Origin: Harmonia axyridis | Taxonomy: Eukaryota > Arthropoda > Insecta > Coleoptera > Coccinellidae | NCBI RefSeq assembly: GCF_914767665.1 | Contig: NC_059501.1 | Span: forward strand, 71,398,798-71,462,797 | Reading direction: 5' to 3' | DNA: 64,000 nucleotides | Part shown: one piece after another, positions 11,149-22,339 of the stretch | Position numbering within the stretch: the first letter of the stretch is position 1 | Layout of the letters: every line of letters starts with the position of its first letter | Position numbers and translations under genes: made by a program | The notes under the pieces: generated by a model | Databases searched by the model: none | The model's input: the letters and a program-made list of their open reading frames with translations, nothing else | Told to the model about the DNA's origin: nothing

Positions 11149-12966
11149 CTAGATTATCATGTTTGAAGGTATTTTACTAAAAAACGAAATATTCAGATCT
11201 CCAAAAAACGTTATCTTCATAAATATTTTCTTTTTCAATAACCTCACTATTCCCTTGTAAATTCCAGAATAATTTTGAAACATCAATATAAATCCTCGTA
11301 CACCAATAGCTAGCAAAATTTCAATATTGATATCGCCATGGAATAAGCTTCCTTTAGAATTCTTTATGATTAGCATTGTTTTTTCTGAATACTTTTTAAT
11401 GATTCTTATTATTCTATCACTTAGATTAGACTGATTGGAGCAAAATTCTTTATGATAATTTTTTAACTCCATAAAAGCACAATGAAATTTCATAGCTAAA
11501 TAAATCATGCTTTGAAAATATATTTTCAAAATTGTTTCTTCATTATTATAGTGAGTGCTAAAAATAACTTTGCTGAAGTAAAAACTGGCAGAGCTAAATT
11601 TCATAACATTTGTCAAGTATGTTCCTGGAGAACTGTAAAGATTATCATTCCATAACTTTAATTTATCTCTCAAAATTAATTTTTTTTTACTAAATCCTAT
11701 ACTAACTTCTTTAGTACATAAATTAAATGTATAGCCACAGTAGGGCAGCTCTACATTCATACTATTGAATAAATTGGAAAATATTTTATCTTCGTTCAAA
11801 ACATGAGATTGGGTCAGAATTGAAACAAAGTTTTCAACATTTTCTCTCTTTGTTGAACAGAATATGTAGTCATCAACGAAACGATGGAAGAAAAAGGTCC
11901 CAATCATACAGTTTTTCAGAAGATTTTGATCAATAAGAAAAAGATAGTAAAGGTCACATAAAAGTGAAGAAAGTCTATCGCCTTGTAATAAACCATGACA
12001 CCATCTTAGTATAATTCTTCTTTTAGCATTATGTCTTTTAAAAGATATATACTGCTTTTTAACTCTATTTATTATATTATTCTTATCTTCATCTGTTAGA
12101 ACCCTCCTTGGTATTGCTTCAATCAGCCAGCACAATTTATTTATATTAATACTACCAAATGAATCTTTAACATCAACTTTTATCCCATAAATCATTTGGA
12201 AACCAGATTTTTCAACAAATTCTGCCCAAGATTTATGGAGACTTGGATTCACTCTCTTTTCTTTAAGGTATAGTTTTAGCTTGTTCTTTATTTGTTTTAT
12301 GTATTGGAAACTTTCAACGGATTCATTTTTTCGGAAATAACATATAATCGGCCGATAGCTTAAACTATCACAATTTTCTTTCGGTAATATTCTAAGAGCT
12401 CCTCTAGGTAATTCATCGGCATATTTATCTTTTAATTTAACATGTTTCTTTGAAACCAATTCATCGAAAACCTTATTTTGGAAGCATTGCCATTCACATT
12501 TGAGAACCAAATCAGTTCTATAAGATTTGCCATTAAACACTGGGAAGAAATGTCTCTTAATAAAAGGTTTGATACATTTCTCTAATAAGTACAAATTAAC
12601 ATCTCTTAAAATTTCAAGAAAATCGTCTTCTTTTTCAATGTTATCAGACCACTCAAATTTTCTTTCAAAGTCTTTACATAGTAAGGAAATATGTACAAAT
12701 TCCCTCAGCCTATGATTCAAAATTCTGTCTACAATCTGAACGAATAATTTCTTATTTTTTCTACAACCAAAGAAATGCATTGGAATAATTTCACGAACAA
12801 CAGATTTGATGTTGTCTTTGGACTTAATAGTTGCAGAATTTCTTTTAAAATCGTTTCTTATGGAGATCAAGGACTGCTTCATTTTCTTGTTCAATTTACG
12901 AAATGCAAAAAATTTATATTCTTTGGAATATAAATGTAACGGATATCTTATATTATTATTTGCCAT
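11149..12966 (-). CDS. TERT: Telomerase reverse transcriptase
   Basis: This enzyme extends chromosome ends using its RNA template. A single uninterrupted frame encodes 605 residues, starting MANNNIRYPL. The order of parts matches the compact beetle form: an RNA-binding region (about 1-180) with a T-motif-like FFGCRKNKKLF, then the reverse-transcriptase motifs and a helical thumb. Visible motifs are motif 1 (RILPK, 192-196), motif 2 (YRPIICYF, 204-211), motif A (KVDVKDSFG, catalytic D265), motif B' (GLLQGDRLSS, 325-334) and motif C (RFVDDYIF, catalytic D365/D366). ELPYCG after motif C is also as in Tribolium. There is no TEN domain. The length is close to the roughly 596 residues of Tribolium TERT. 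No intron, frameshift or missing catalytic residue is seen. It lies head to head with mRpL32. Confidence 0.93.
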   Translation of the reverse strand: MANNNIRYPLHLYSKEYKFFAFRKLNKKMKQSLISIRNDFKRNSATIKSKDNIKSVVREIIPMHFFGCRKNKKLFVQIVDRILNHRLREFVHISLLCKDFERKFEWSDNIEKEDDFLEILRDVNLYLLEKCIKPFIKRHFFPVFNGKSYRTDLVLKCEWQCFQNKVFDELVSKKHVKLKDKYADELPRGALRILPKENCDSLSYRPIICYFRKNESVESFQYIKQIKNKLKLYLKEKRVNPSLHKSWAEFVEKSGFQMIYGIKVDVKDSFGSININKLCWLIEAIPRRVLTDEDKNNIINRVKKQYISFKRHNAKRRIILRWCHGLLQGDRLSSLLCDLYYLFLIDQNLLKNCMIGTFFFHRFVDDYIFCSTKRENVENFVSILTQSHVLNEDKIFSNLFNSMNVELPYCGYTFNLCTKEVSIGFSKKKLILRDKLKLWNDNLYSSPGTYLTNVMKFSSASFYFSKVIFSTHYNNEETILKIYFQSMIYLAMKFHCAFMELKNYHKEFCSNQSNLSDRIIRIIKKYSEKTMLIIKNSKGSLFHGDINIEILLAIGVRGFILMFQNYSGIYKGIVRLLKKKIFMKITFFGDLNISFFSKIPSNMII

Positions 12967-13396
12967 TTATTGTTTACCTATTGGTTAAACCTAAATTGAT
13001 AAAAGATATATCTTCAGATGAAGATACAAAAATGTTTATAACGAATTTACCCGGTAATTTCAAACAATGCTGCCAATTATATATTTAGTGTTCTGTGCTG
13101 CCAATATTAAGATTTATACTTTCCTGTTTCCTCTATCCTATGACCACCAAATAATTGTAGTATGTAATTGAGGACAGAGGTACTTTTTCCAGAATTGAAA
13201 ATTTGTCTGCACGCCGATAAACTATTTAACTGGAATTAATACACAGACGCTAAAATCCATCATTTTCGATAAAGTTCTGTTGAATAAAAACCAACATATT
13301 AAATATAAGACTCTGTGCTATGCACTGGCCTTCTATGGTGCTATACTATAACCTAATTCGGAACCTAACAAACCAAATGAGTAAATAACCAATAAA
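12967..13396. promoter_or_regulatory. Shared divergent promoter region of TERT and mRpL32
   Basis: The start codons of TERT (-) and mRpL32 (+) are 430 bp apart, facing away from each other, with no other gene between. Both promoters and 5' UTRs must fit here unless there are distant non-coding exons. No clear TATA box or known element is recognised. Confidence 0.45.
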
Positions 13397-13990
13397 ATGG
13401 TTTCTTCATTGATTTCTCGATTGAGTAATTCCATCTTGAAGTTGGAACAAACTTTAAACTTAATTTTAGGGTTTAATAGGCTACCTCCTCCTGCTTATTG
13501 TTTGGCTTCTATAGAAACCAACCGAGTCCAACCCAAGGAACCATTTTCTTTGGAAAGCCTCATTGGAAATGGATTTTTGTGGGCTGTTCCTAAACATAGG
13601 AGAACAATTGAGAAAAGGCTAAAGATGAAGTACGGATCTCCTAAATATGTAATGAAAATTTTACAACCCAAAACCAATATCAGAATTTGTAACGCTTGCG
13701 GAGATCATCATGAAATAGGAATTCTTTGTCCTACATGTTATAAAAGGATAATGAATGAAACAAAGGATATGAAAGAAGCAATACAGGAAAAACTTGGACT
13801 ACAACCTATAGAAAAAGAAGTGGTTGTATTGTATGAAAATGAGAAAAGTACTTTAGAAGGGGAATATGAAGGTCAGCCTATAGTAGAAATGAAGAAGCCA
13901 AGACCTTCATGGTTCAGTAAAAATCTTTTGCAGCAAACTACTCAACAGCCTGCAACTACAAAAGATGTTGAACCATCTGGTCTAAGCTAA
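13397..13990 (+). CDS. mRpL32: Mitochondrial large-subunit ribosomal protein bL32m
   Basis: This is a structural protein of the mitochondrial 39S ribosomal subunit: 197 residues in one exon. The N-terminal 40 or so residues look like a mitochondrial presequence. The conserved core reads LWAVPKHRRTIEKRLKMKYG (61-80). A zinc-binding set follows at C98, C101, C111 and C114, the hallmark of mitochondrial L32. The C-terminal tail is a long, variable extension, as in other insects. An AATAAA signal lies about 40 bp after the stop. It converges with the dynamin gene on the other strand. Confidence 0.92.
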   Translation: MVSSLISRLSNSILKLEQTLNLILGFNRLPPPAYCLASIETNRVQPKEPFSLESLIGNGFLWAVPKHRRTIEKRLKMKYGSPKYVMKILQPKTNIRICNACGDHHEIGILCPTCYKRIMNETKDMKEAIQEKLGLQPIEKEVVVLYENEKSTLEGEYEGQPIVEMKKPRPSWFSKNLLQQTTQQPATTKDVEPSGLS

Positions 13991-15072
13991 ATATCTAGTT
14001 TATATCAGAAAATCTGTTAGTATCAATAAATATAAACTTTAGATGGGTTTTTTTATCCCACCTGAAATGATAACATTTTTGTGTTCAATAAAATATTTTC
14101 CTTTTTTCCAAAATAAAATCTTCAAGAAAAGAAGTAAAAGGTATCAAAAAAATTTTTTTTATTAGGGATAAATGAAATATCTGTCAGCAAACACCTATTT
14201 AATACTCATACTGCATATAATGAATTGAACAATTTATTATTACAGCTACTGCTAATACGTTTACAATCAATGTGTAGGTAATATCGATCAATTTGGGCTT
14301 GTGAATATATATTTCTTCCAACTAATCTTGTAATTACTATTGAAGCAATACACATCTCACAAGAGCTCTAAACTATTTCCAAAGTACAAAAATAATATGA
14401 AAGTTTTCAAACAAATTATGCAGATTTGTATCAGATATTTTTAATACATTTTATAAGATGCAATACTATATTTTCATAAAAATCACTTTAATATACAAAA
14501 ATATACATACTTCATCAAAACTCAACAGCAAATTGTGAATCTGTTTAGAAAAATTAGAACTGTGGTTTTAAACTACAAAACAATGATTCATTTCAATATC
14601 ACTTGTTTCTTAAACACTTATGAAAAATTAACCTAAGGTCTACATAAGTGCACTTTTTTAATATTATTCAGCAAATCTAATTTTCTACCCAGCACATATA
14701 TTTCGTACATTTGGTATTTGTCTCACTACACATTCAGAATGGATGAATCGATTATTGTTTCTAGATTTACTCAGTTCCAAATCTAAAACATCCACATTTT
14801 CTAGGTAATACTTTTTCCATAAATAAATTCAGAAATTCTAATTTTTGCTGAATAACATGCCATAGCTTAGCATTATATATTTTTGGTAGTATATAAGTTT
14901 CATATATAAATAAAAGGAGATAGTTACTAATTGTAGTATCTTTTATAATACACTTTTTATAAAAATAATATAGTTCTGCACATTGGATATAAATATTCCT
15001 CATTGTCACGTTTAATTTTTTAGTATCAAGTGTGCTTACACTGTAGACTTTGATTCGCACCAACTTTACAAT
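13991..15072 (-). other. Convergent 3' UTR space of mRpL32 and dynamin
   Basis: There is no supported coding exon. The sequence is AT-rich with several AATAAA/TTTATT signals on both strands near 14,020-14,170. Most of it is probably the long 3' UTR of dynamin, which ends at 15,073. Confidence 0.45.
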
Positions 15073-18000
15073 TTAACGCCTTGTAGGAATGAGTGGAGGT
15101 GGGAGAGCACCAGGTCCTGGTCTGTTTGGGAGCATTGGAGGGGGAGCCCCCGCGCCTGGTCTACTTGGAATAATAGGAACTGGTCTATTTGTTGAGGGAG
15201 GTGGCGGGGGCGCCCTAGAAGCGACAGAAGACATTGTTGGAGGAGCTTTCCTAACTCCACCAGGGCTTGGTGGGGACAGTCTAGGATTACCAACACTTCC
15301 TAACCAATCGTTCTTAACTGGTGGCGGTACTGGAGTGGAGACGGTTGCCATAGAAATATCTCCAATGATTCTCAAAGCTTCCTTGCAAGCGTGATACATT
15401 TTAATCATTTCTTCCCGTTTTTGGGCTTCATGAGGTGCTTCTTCCATGAGTTGGGATTGATCCCCACTAGCGTAAATATGAGCTAAAAGTTCCCCATTAA
15501 TGAAATCCTTACAATTGTTGATGATCATGTACATGATGGTTTTCGGCACTAAATCTTTTGTTGTTTTCGTTACTATCTTCATATAACTATCCACCAAGTT
15601 CCTTATTGTTTCAACTTGTCTTTCTAGCTGGGGATCCATAGAACTGGTGATATTTTCACCTGGATTGTCTTGGTTTTCTTGTTCTACTTGCTTCTCTGGA
15701 TAAACCCCAGCACGGAGGAAGGAAGCCTTCCATGAATCCACTTCATCGACTGTTTCACAGCTTAATTCCAGTTGTTTGAAATCCTTGTAAACATTCCTGC
15801 CTTCTGGATTGAAAAGGGCGAACATGTGTCTTCTCGACATGAAACCTAAAAATTTTTATTGAATCAAAAACTTTGAGCATTTAATGAACTGCACAAAATT
15901 ATATTCTGATTGTTCTAATTTTTAAGGAACATTTTTCATGAAAATGTACTCAGTGACATTAGAAGTAATACACATATATAATATAATTTGGCAATCTATA
16001 CATACAATAGAAAAACATACAAAAGTTTTTTTTGGATTTTTGTCTGTCTTTACAAGCTAATTTTTGAAAGTGAAAGGATTTTGTTACGGTTTTCACACGT
16101 ATTTATCTTATTTTTGAGCAATAGTTCAACAAAATCAAAGTATTAGACTTATGGACAGTTGCACCATTTGCCTAAACATTGATCAAAATTTAAACATTGA
16201 TTACTTTCCGATTTCTTAAGAGAAATCAGATTTCTTAAGAGAAATCAGAAAGTAATCAATGTTTAAATTTTGAATCAATGTTCAGGCAAATGGTGCGACT
16301 AGCCATTAGACTTATGATTCAGTGAGATAGAAAAAAAACGTAAATTGTGAAAATTTTAGAGAGGTCAAAATCAGCACTCGGTTTTCTCGATTTGTTTATT
16401 GATCACCTTTGTTTTTTCTTGCTTGGTGGATGTTGGGCAGTATTATGTTCTGGCTTTGTGTATTGCTAAGCGATAGGTAGAAGATAGATAGAATTTTTCA
16501 AAATTTTCGTCTTTTGTTCGCTTGTATTGGGTTTTTCACCATAATTTGACCCCCCCTTTAATTTTGTTACTAGAAGAGATACAAAAAAATGTTTTCTACA
16601 AAAGTTTCATGAAATCGACTGGTGCTTTTTAAAATGATTTCACAAAACAAAATATATACAGAGTGGGCAACATATTGATAGCAACTTCATTTTTTCAAAT
16701 GGAACACCCTGTATCTTTTTCTATATTTGACTAGCTCTTTTTCCCCTGATTTCGAATATATAAAATATGTTTGGCCTATCTTTCTTATTCTGAGTAGCAC
16801 AGAGGTTCAAATTTTAAGAACCACCTAAGTAATCCGTTTTCAATTGGAAGACTGCGATAATTCAGAATGCCCTTTTTTGAATTCAACGATTTATAACATA
16901 GAGCTACACAGAAGCGGAAAAATTTGAAATATTTTCGCTTTATGTGGCGAACAATAAAAATGAGAAAGCTACAAGGAGGGAATATATGAAGTTGCATCCA
17001 AATGATCCAATTCCAATTTTTAGTGAAAAACGTATGTCATATCGTTGCCAACGAGATAACTCAAAAAAGGGTATTTTGAGTTATCGCAGCCTTCCACTCG
17101 AAAACTGATTACTTAGCTTGCCAGGTGGTTCTTAAAATTTGAAACTCTGTGGTACTCAGAATAAGAGAGATAGGCCAAACATATTTATATATTCGAAATC
17201 AAGGGAAAAAGAGCTAATCAAATATAGAAAAATATACAGGACGTTCCATTTGATAAAATGAAGTTGCTATCAATATGTTGCCCACCCTATATTTCATTTT
17301 GTGAAATCATTTTAAAAAACACTGGTCGATTTCGTTAAACTTTTGTAGAAAACATTTTTTTGTACCTCTTTTATTAACAAAGTTAAAGGGGGGGTTAAAT
17401 TATAGTGAAAAACCCGGTACATTAGGCTCATTCTGGAGGCTGTATTGCAATGATTTTGGATGAAAGGAAAAAACGTTAAAAGTCAAACTAGTAATCAATG
17501 TGTTAGGCGATATTGTAAATAAGTGTATCTCTAGACATTGACGATATGTGATTACTAATGTCTTGTTGTGACACTCCCTCATCTCAAATTTGGTGGTTTG
17601 ATTGGGCCAAAATTTGTGGAGGTCATACTGCCAGAAGTGATGATCATCACATAGGCAATAGCCCTATAAACCGTTCCCTCAACACTTCTTCATAAATGCA
17701 TCTCAACCGAAAGCACCTCTTTTGTTCATCATGTTACACCTCTAATGTCACCGAAAAGTACAACAACAATTATACAACATGATCCCCCAAAATATTTATT
17801 CAATTGAGTCAAAATCTTTCATCAGATTAATCCTGGATTTGATAAAAACCATTCAATGAAAATATTCATTAGTAGGGAATGAATCAGATTCATTTCCATT
17901 ACAATTTCTTTATTATAAATCGTTTGATTAATAATAAAAAATTTTCAACTACTATATTATTGTAGTAACCAACCCTACCCTATACAAAGAGAAAAGATGA

Positions 18001-21000
18001 TTCCCAATATCACTCCATGCTAAGCTGATAACTCCTAAGCTCTTCCTAATAACTACCCAAAAAATTGTCATGGTCATCAATTGAACTGTTAGTAGTAGTT
18101 AGAGGAGTTCATAAAATCATTTTATAGGAATTGATTAGTAAATATGGGATATGTCCACCGTGAAAAGAAGAAAATAACAATCCACCTAGGTAAATGTATA
18201 TTAAAAAAAAATAAGATGTGGTGAATAATATTTTTGTTCAATCAATAATATGAAGCATTCAAACTCCTTCAGAATAATTACAAGGAACATATTTTTCGTT
18301 ATCTACAGACCCATAATAACAAAGCTACAAACCAAACTCCAGAGGCAATAAAGGAGGGGAAGCAGAAAATTCACTGTTAGGCATGTCTCAACAGGTCAGC
18401 TTCAACCTTAACACTTACCCGAATAAAACATTGATAAGGGACGAGGGTGTTGACGAATCATTGTATTATTATTCCCAAACGCGTCAGTATCTGCCAAAAA
18501 GTTTTGGGGATGTAGAGAAAAATAAATTTCCAACAGAATTCGATTAAAAAAAACTTTTTTGCTTTCAATTTATTAGAGATGAAAAAGAAATTATTTATTC
18601 CATGTTTAAACTTGACGTTTCGGTCTAAGTTCTCAAAAATCATCTCCATCAATATATTTGAAATTTAGTTATTAGCTTTGATAGGACTAATTAAAAAAAA
18701 AATAATATCAAAAGATTGCTGAAATTGTAATAACCACACTTTTTATCTTTATAAGCGTTTAACAAAGGTTTCAAAAACGATTTTGACATCTTCGGAAACA
18801 TATTTCTGAACATGAAAACGTAGTTGTCGAAACATTAAATAAATGCTCATAAAGATTCTGTAAATCAGAATGTGATGACTACAACTTCAGTCGAATATTA
18901 TGTTCAATGCTAACAGAAGGATTGTTGAAAAGCTTCTCCATCCTCAACGTGTCACAGTTTGGAGTGGTTTTTGAACTGGTAGTATGATTGAACCTTACTT
19001 ATTCGGATATGGAACTGATGCAACTGTTACGGTGAATAGATTGCGCTACCGGGCCTCAAATGTGCGGATTGGTTATGGAAATGTTCATGAAAAGGATATT
19101 GTGCTGCAACCTTAGTCGTGGGGGCCATTTGGCTGATACAGTTTTCCATTGTTAATAAAATAAAATCTATTGATTTATCTTGAAATATACTTCTTTTTTA
19201 TTTTCGAAATGAAACATCTCATTGAAAAACACTTTAATAAGAACTCAAATTTATTGTATTGCCTCCGAAGTAGGAGAATCTTCTGATAATACAACTAGCA
19301 GAATAATTTTTAAACGCCATTTCAGGAATCGACCTTCAGTTCTGAAACTGAAGCACAGGTTACCTTCTCGTGTGGTGATTTGAGTTTTGGTAAGAGAAAT
19401 GATCAGTCGGATCCATATTAGGAAAATAAGTATGTTGTTCAATGATTTTCATTGGGTGTGAAATATTGTGATTTTATAGAAAATGCAGATTTCTACTGAA
19501 TTTTTCTGCTTACAATATCGTTATAGAAACGAAGTAAAACCATAGTAAAAATTCTGTGGATAAGAGTGCAGTAGTCCCTAGTTCGCCCTTAATGATTTTG
19601 TCCAGAAATTCATTATCGCGGTGCAAAATCTATTCATTTTTTTCCACAAGTCTGGTCTTCTTGAATAAAAGACTATTTGACTGTATAAAAAATATTTCCC
19701 TATTTGATGACGTCTTTATAGATTGGAATTTTGAGGATGATATGCATTAATATAATAATAAATTATGTTGACACAGTTATTACACATATTTGTGAGTAGT
19801 AAAAGAATTGATTTGACAGTCTGGTAACAACAATTCCCTTCAATCATTGACGGCATGTCATTGTTAAAATAAATGGACTATATACCTGAGAGATGGACTA
19901 TATACCATAGGTTACAACTATTTTTCCTAACTCCCACAAACTCTAAACTTCTGAGGGATCTCACAGAATCCTAGGCTACGAACATAAATTATAAACAATC
20001 TTTTTACCTCATTGTTTCAGAGTGAAATTTTGAATATTTTTTTTTATAAAAATGTAATTAGTTGGGACATCACAACTAATGTTCATTTGTTGGATTTGCA
20101 TAAATTCTCCTTTTGAATACGGAACCTCAAAAAGACTGAATGAAAAAAAAAAAAGAACAAACAAGATACATACCTATTTGCATATCATCTAATATATCCG
20201 AAAAGATAGAACTTTTACGCCTATTTCGACCTATAAAATATGTTAGTAGACTATTAATTCTTCCATACTTTAATTGCACCTCAACAATGGAAAATGAAAC
20301 AAACACCTTCCACAGTGGACCGATGGCTGATATCCATAAAAAGACAATCTTTCTTAACCACCACAAAGCATATATTAAAAACACTTATATATAGATGTCT
20401 GAGACAAGCAATCCTGTTCGAATGGAGCCACCAAAACCTATCCCAGGTTATATGATGAGTGTTTTGAATTGAACATTCTTATATTGAATTTGATATGTAA
20501 TTGTGAACTCATTTAAATCTTAACTTAACCCATTTTTGGTATGGTATGTTATTCGACATGTGCACAAAAAGCATAAATCCCTTCTGGAATAGAATACAAC
20601 CTACCTTGTTCAACATCCCTAAGCTTCAATCCATCCAGAGGTAGCATGAACTTCTTCTCTCTTTCGTCCTCATCTTTATACCAGGAAATACTCTCTGCCG
20701 TCAGAACAAACCAATAGTCTCTAGAGCCCCCTTTCATAATACCTAAATTGTGTATGCACATATAGCCTTTACGAATAACCTGGTTTCCAAGAGCACCGTG
20801 GGTTCCAGTCTTGACAGAGCTTTCAGACTGACTCTGTGCGTTGGCAAAACCAATGAAATCTTCGTGATTAGTGTTCATATAAGCTAGTTCGCAGTCTATA
20901 AGGAGGCAGATCTGATCCTTGCATCTCTGTTCTCTCTGTCTGACTTGAGTTGTTATGATCCTTTCCACCTCTTCCTTCAAACGAGGATATGCCATCATCT

Positions 21001-22339
21001 TCTCAGCACAATTTCGCACAACATTGGACAATTCTGTTACAACTAAATCGACGCATTTCAAACTAGGTTCTTTCAAACGACTTATTTGTTTCTTTACTAT
21101 AGCCTCAAAAGCCATATCGGGCGTGAAAAGACCAACCCTTATACCATGGATATTACGGATGGCAAAAGCAATTTCCCTACGTAATTCTTTTTCATCAAAC
21201 TCCATCTTGACTATTTCGAATGGAAATCGTTCATGAAACAGACGATTTATCTTAGCACCACCGGATAATTCATTTGTATTTATTTGTGCAGAACCTGATC
21301 CCTCTATTGTTCTCTCAAAATCCGTAGTTAGTTGTTGTACCATCTGGAGCATGGCTTTTGTTTTAATAGCTGGATCATCAGGTCGAAAATTTTTAAATTG
21401 GTCAACATCTTTCTCAAGGGTAAGAAGTTGTTTCTGTAGTTTGTCTCGAAGTCCAGGCAGTGTCTCTCTAATGTGATTTGTGAGTTGTTGGTTTAGAACA
21501 CGTTGTAAATATGGGGTACCCAGTCTGTCCGCCAGGTGACGATAAGATGGATGACTCAGGAAAAATTTTCTTTCTGCAGCAAGAGCAGCATTTATATCTT
21601 TACGACCATCAATGTCTTTCTGTGATCGATTGACAACTCCGATATATCCTCTTCTTAGTGGAAGAAGTTTATTTTCCAAAATATCTCTAGCATCAGTACC
21701 TTCATCCATTAAATCTAATTTTGTTATTACACCTATTGTACGTATTCCTTGAGGATCTACTTCTTTTGACAGTTTCAAAGCATCAGAATTCGCTAAATCA
21801 GTATTAGCAGGTGTAACAGCAAGAATAAGGCAAGATTCCCTTTTAATAAACTGAAGAAGCATAGATCGTATTTGTTGTTCAATGTCGATAGGTTGATCAC
21901 CTATAGGTACTTTTGTAAGACCAGGTAAGTCAATAAGAGTTAGATTCAATACATTAGGTGAATAAACTCTCAAGTTAATAGGAATGTTAGAAATACCCTT
22001 ATTACTGCCAGTAACTCTATCTGTTTCTGCCTCAATTTCTCTACGAACTTCGTCAAAATCAACATACTTCTTCCCTTTGCAATGAAGGAACTCTGCATAT
22101 TCAGTGTTACTGTTGATAAGTTGTAAAATCAAAGGACGACGGGTAACTATACCCGAACCCCTGGGAAGAAAATCTCTGCCTACGAAATTTTCAAGGACTG
22201 AACTTTTACCAGCCGATTGACCACCAATTACTGCGATTTGGGGCAGATCAAGAGTTAAATGAACACCGAGTTGTGTGAATGCATCTTGTAACTTATTGAC
22301 AACAGGAATTAGTTGTTCCAAGCCTGGATTTCCAGCCAT
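15073..22339 (-). CDS. shi: Dynamin GTPase (shibire)
   Basis: Dynamin is a self-assembling GTPase that pinches off endocytic vesicles at the plasma membrane. Two coding exons, 22339-20605 and 15845-15073, join in frame (...EQG/FMSRRH...) to 835 residues, normal for the family. The GTPase domain has the P-loop GGQSAGKSS (39-47), DLPGLTK and TKLD. The middle and stalk region, then a pleckstrin-homology domain (about 520-625), follow. The exon junction falls inside the PH domain. The GTPase effector domain comes next, then a Pro-rich tail (from about 745) that binds SH3 partners and ends PLIPTRR. Having nearly all of the protein in one exon is unusual compared with flies. The 4.76-kb intron carries only transposon debris. 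Confidence 0.95.
16142..16316. mobile_element. Palindromic MITE in the dynamin intron
   Basis: The arms 'gcaccatttgcctaaacatt' and its complement flank a centre containing a directly repeated 'gatttcttaagagaaatcag'. The palindrome is bounded by a direct repeat ATTAGACTTATG (16,142-16,153 and 16,305-16,316). This would be an 11-12 bp target duplication, or a shorter one plus element ends. It is non-coding and non-autonomous. Confidence 0.7.
16529..17415. mobile_element. Foldback element with long inverted repeats (about 350 bp each)
   Basis: The left arm, 16,529 to about 16,880, is the reverse complement, with scattered substitutions, of the right arm from about 17,065 to 17,415. It begins 'gggtttttcaccataatttg' and ends with the complement. 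The arms include 'gggcaacatattgatagcaa'. A unique spacer of about 180 bp lies between them. There is no coding sequence. This is a classic foldback or large MITE inside the dynamin intron. Confidence 0.8.
17430..20604. other. Remainder of the large dynamin intron
   Basis: Apart from the mariner-like relic at about 18,880-19,170, I see no exon or recognisable element. Short open frames (for example 19,251-19,442 and 19,556-19,750) have no recognisable motifs. Confidence 0.4.
18880..19170 (+). pseudogene. Relic of a DD41D mariner-like transposase
   Basis: Translated fragments on the plus strand resemble the transposase at 52,608-53,542: a stretch like LHPQRVTVWSGF, then EPYLFGYGTDATVTVN, then directly the C-terminal GGHLADT-like end. 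Stops and a large internal deletion remove the catalytic part. It is a dead, non-functional fragment in the dynamin intron. Confidence 0.6.

Noticed and set aside
15089..15394. Plus-strand Gly-rich ORF opposite the dynamin tail
   Set aside because: It is the antisense shadow of the Pro-rich domain of dynamin.
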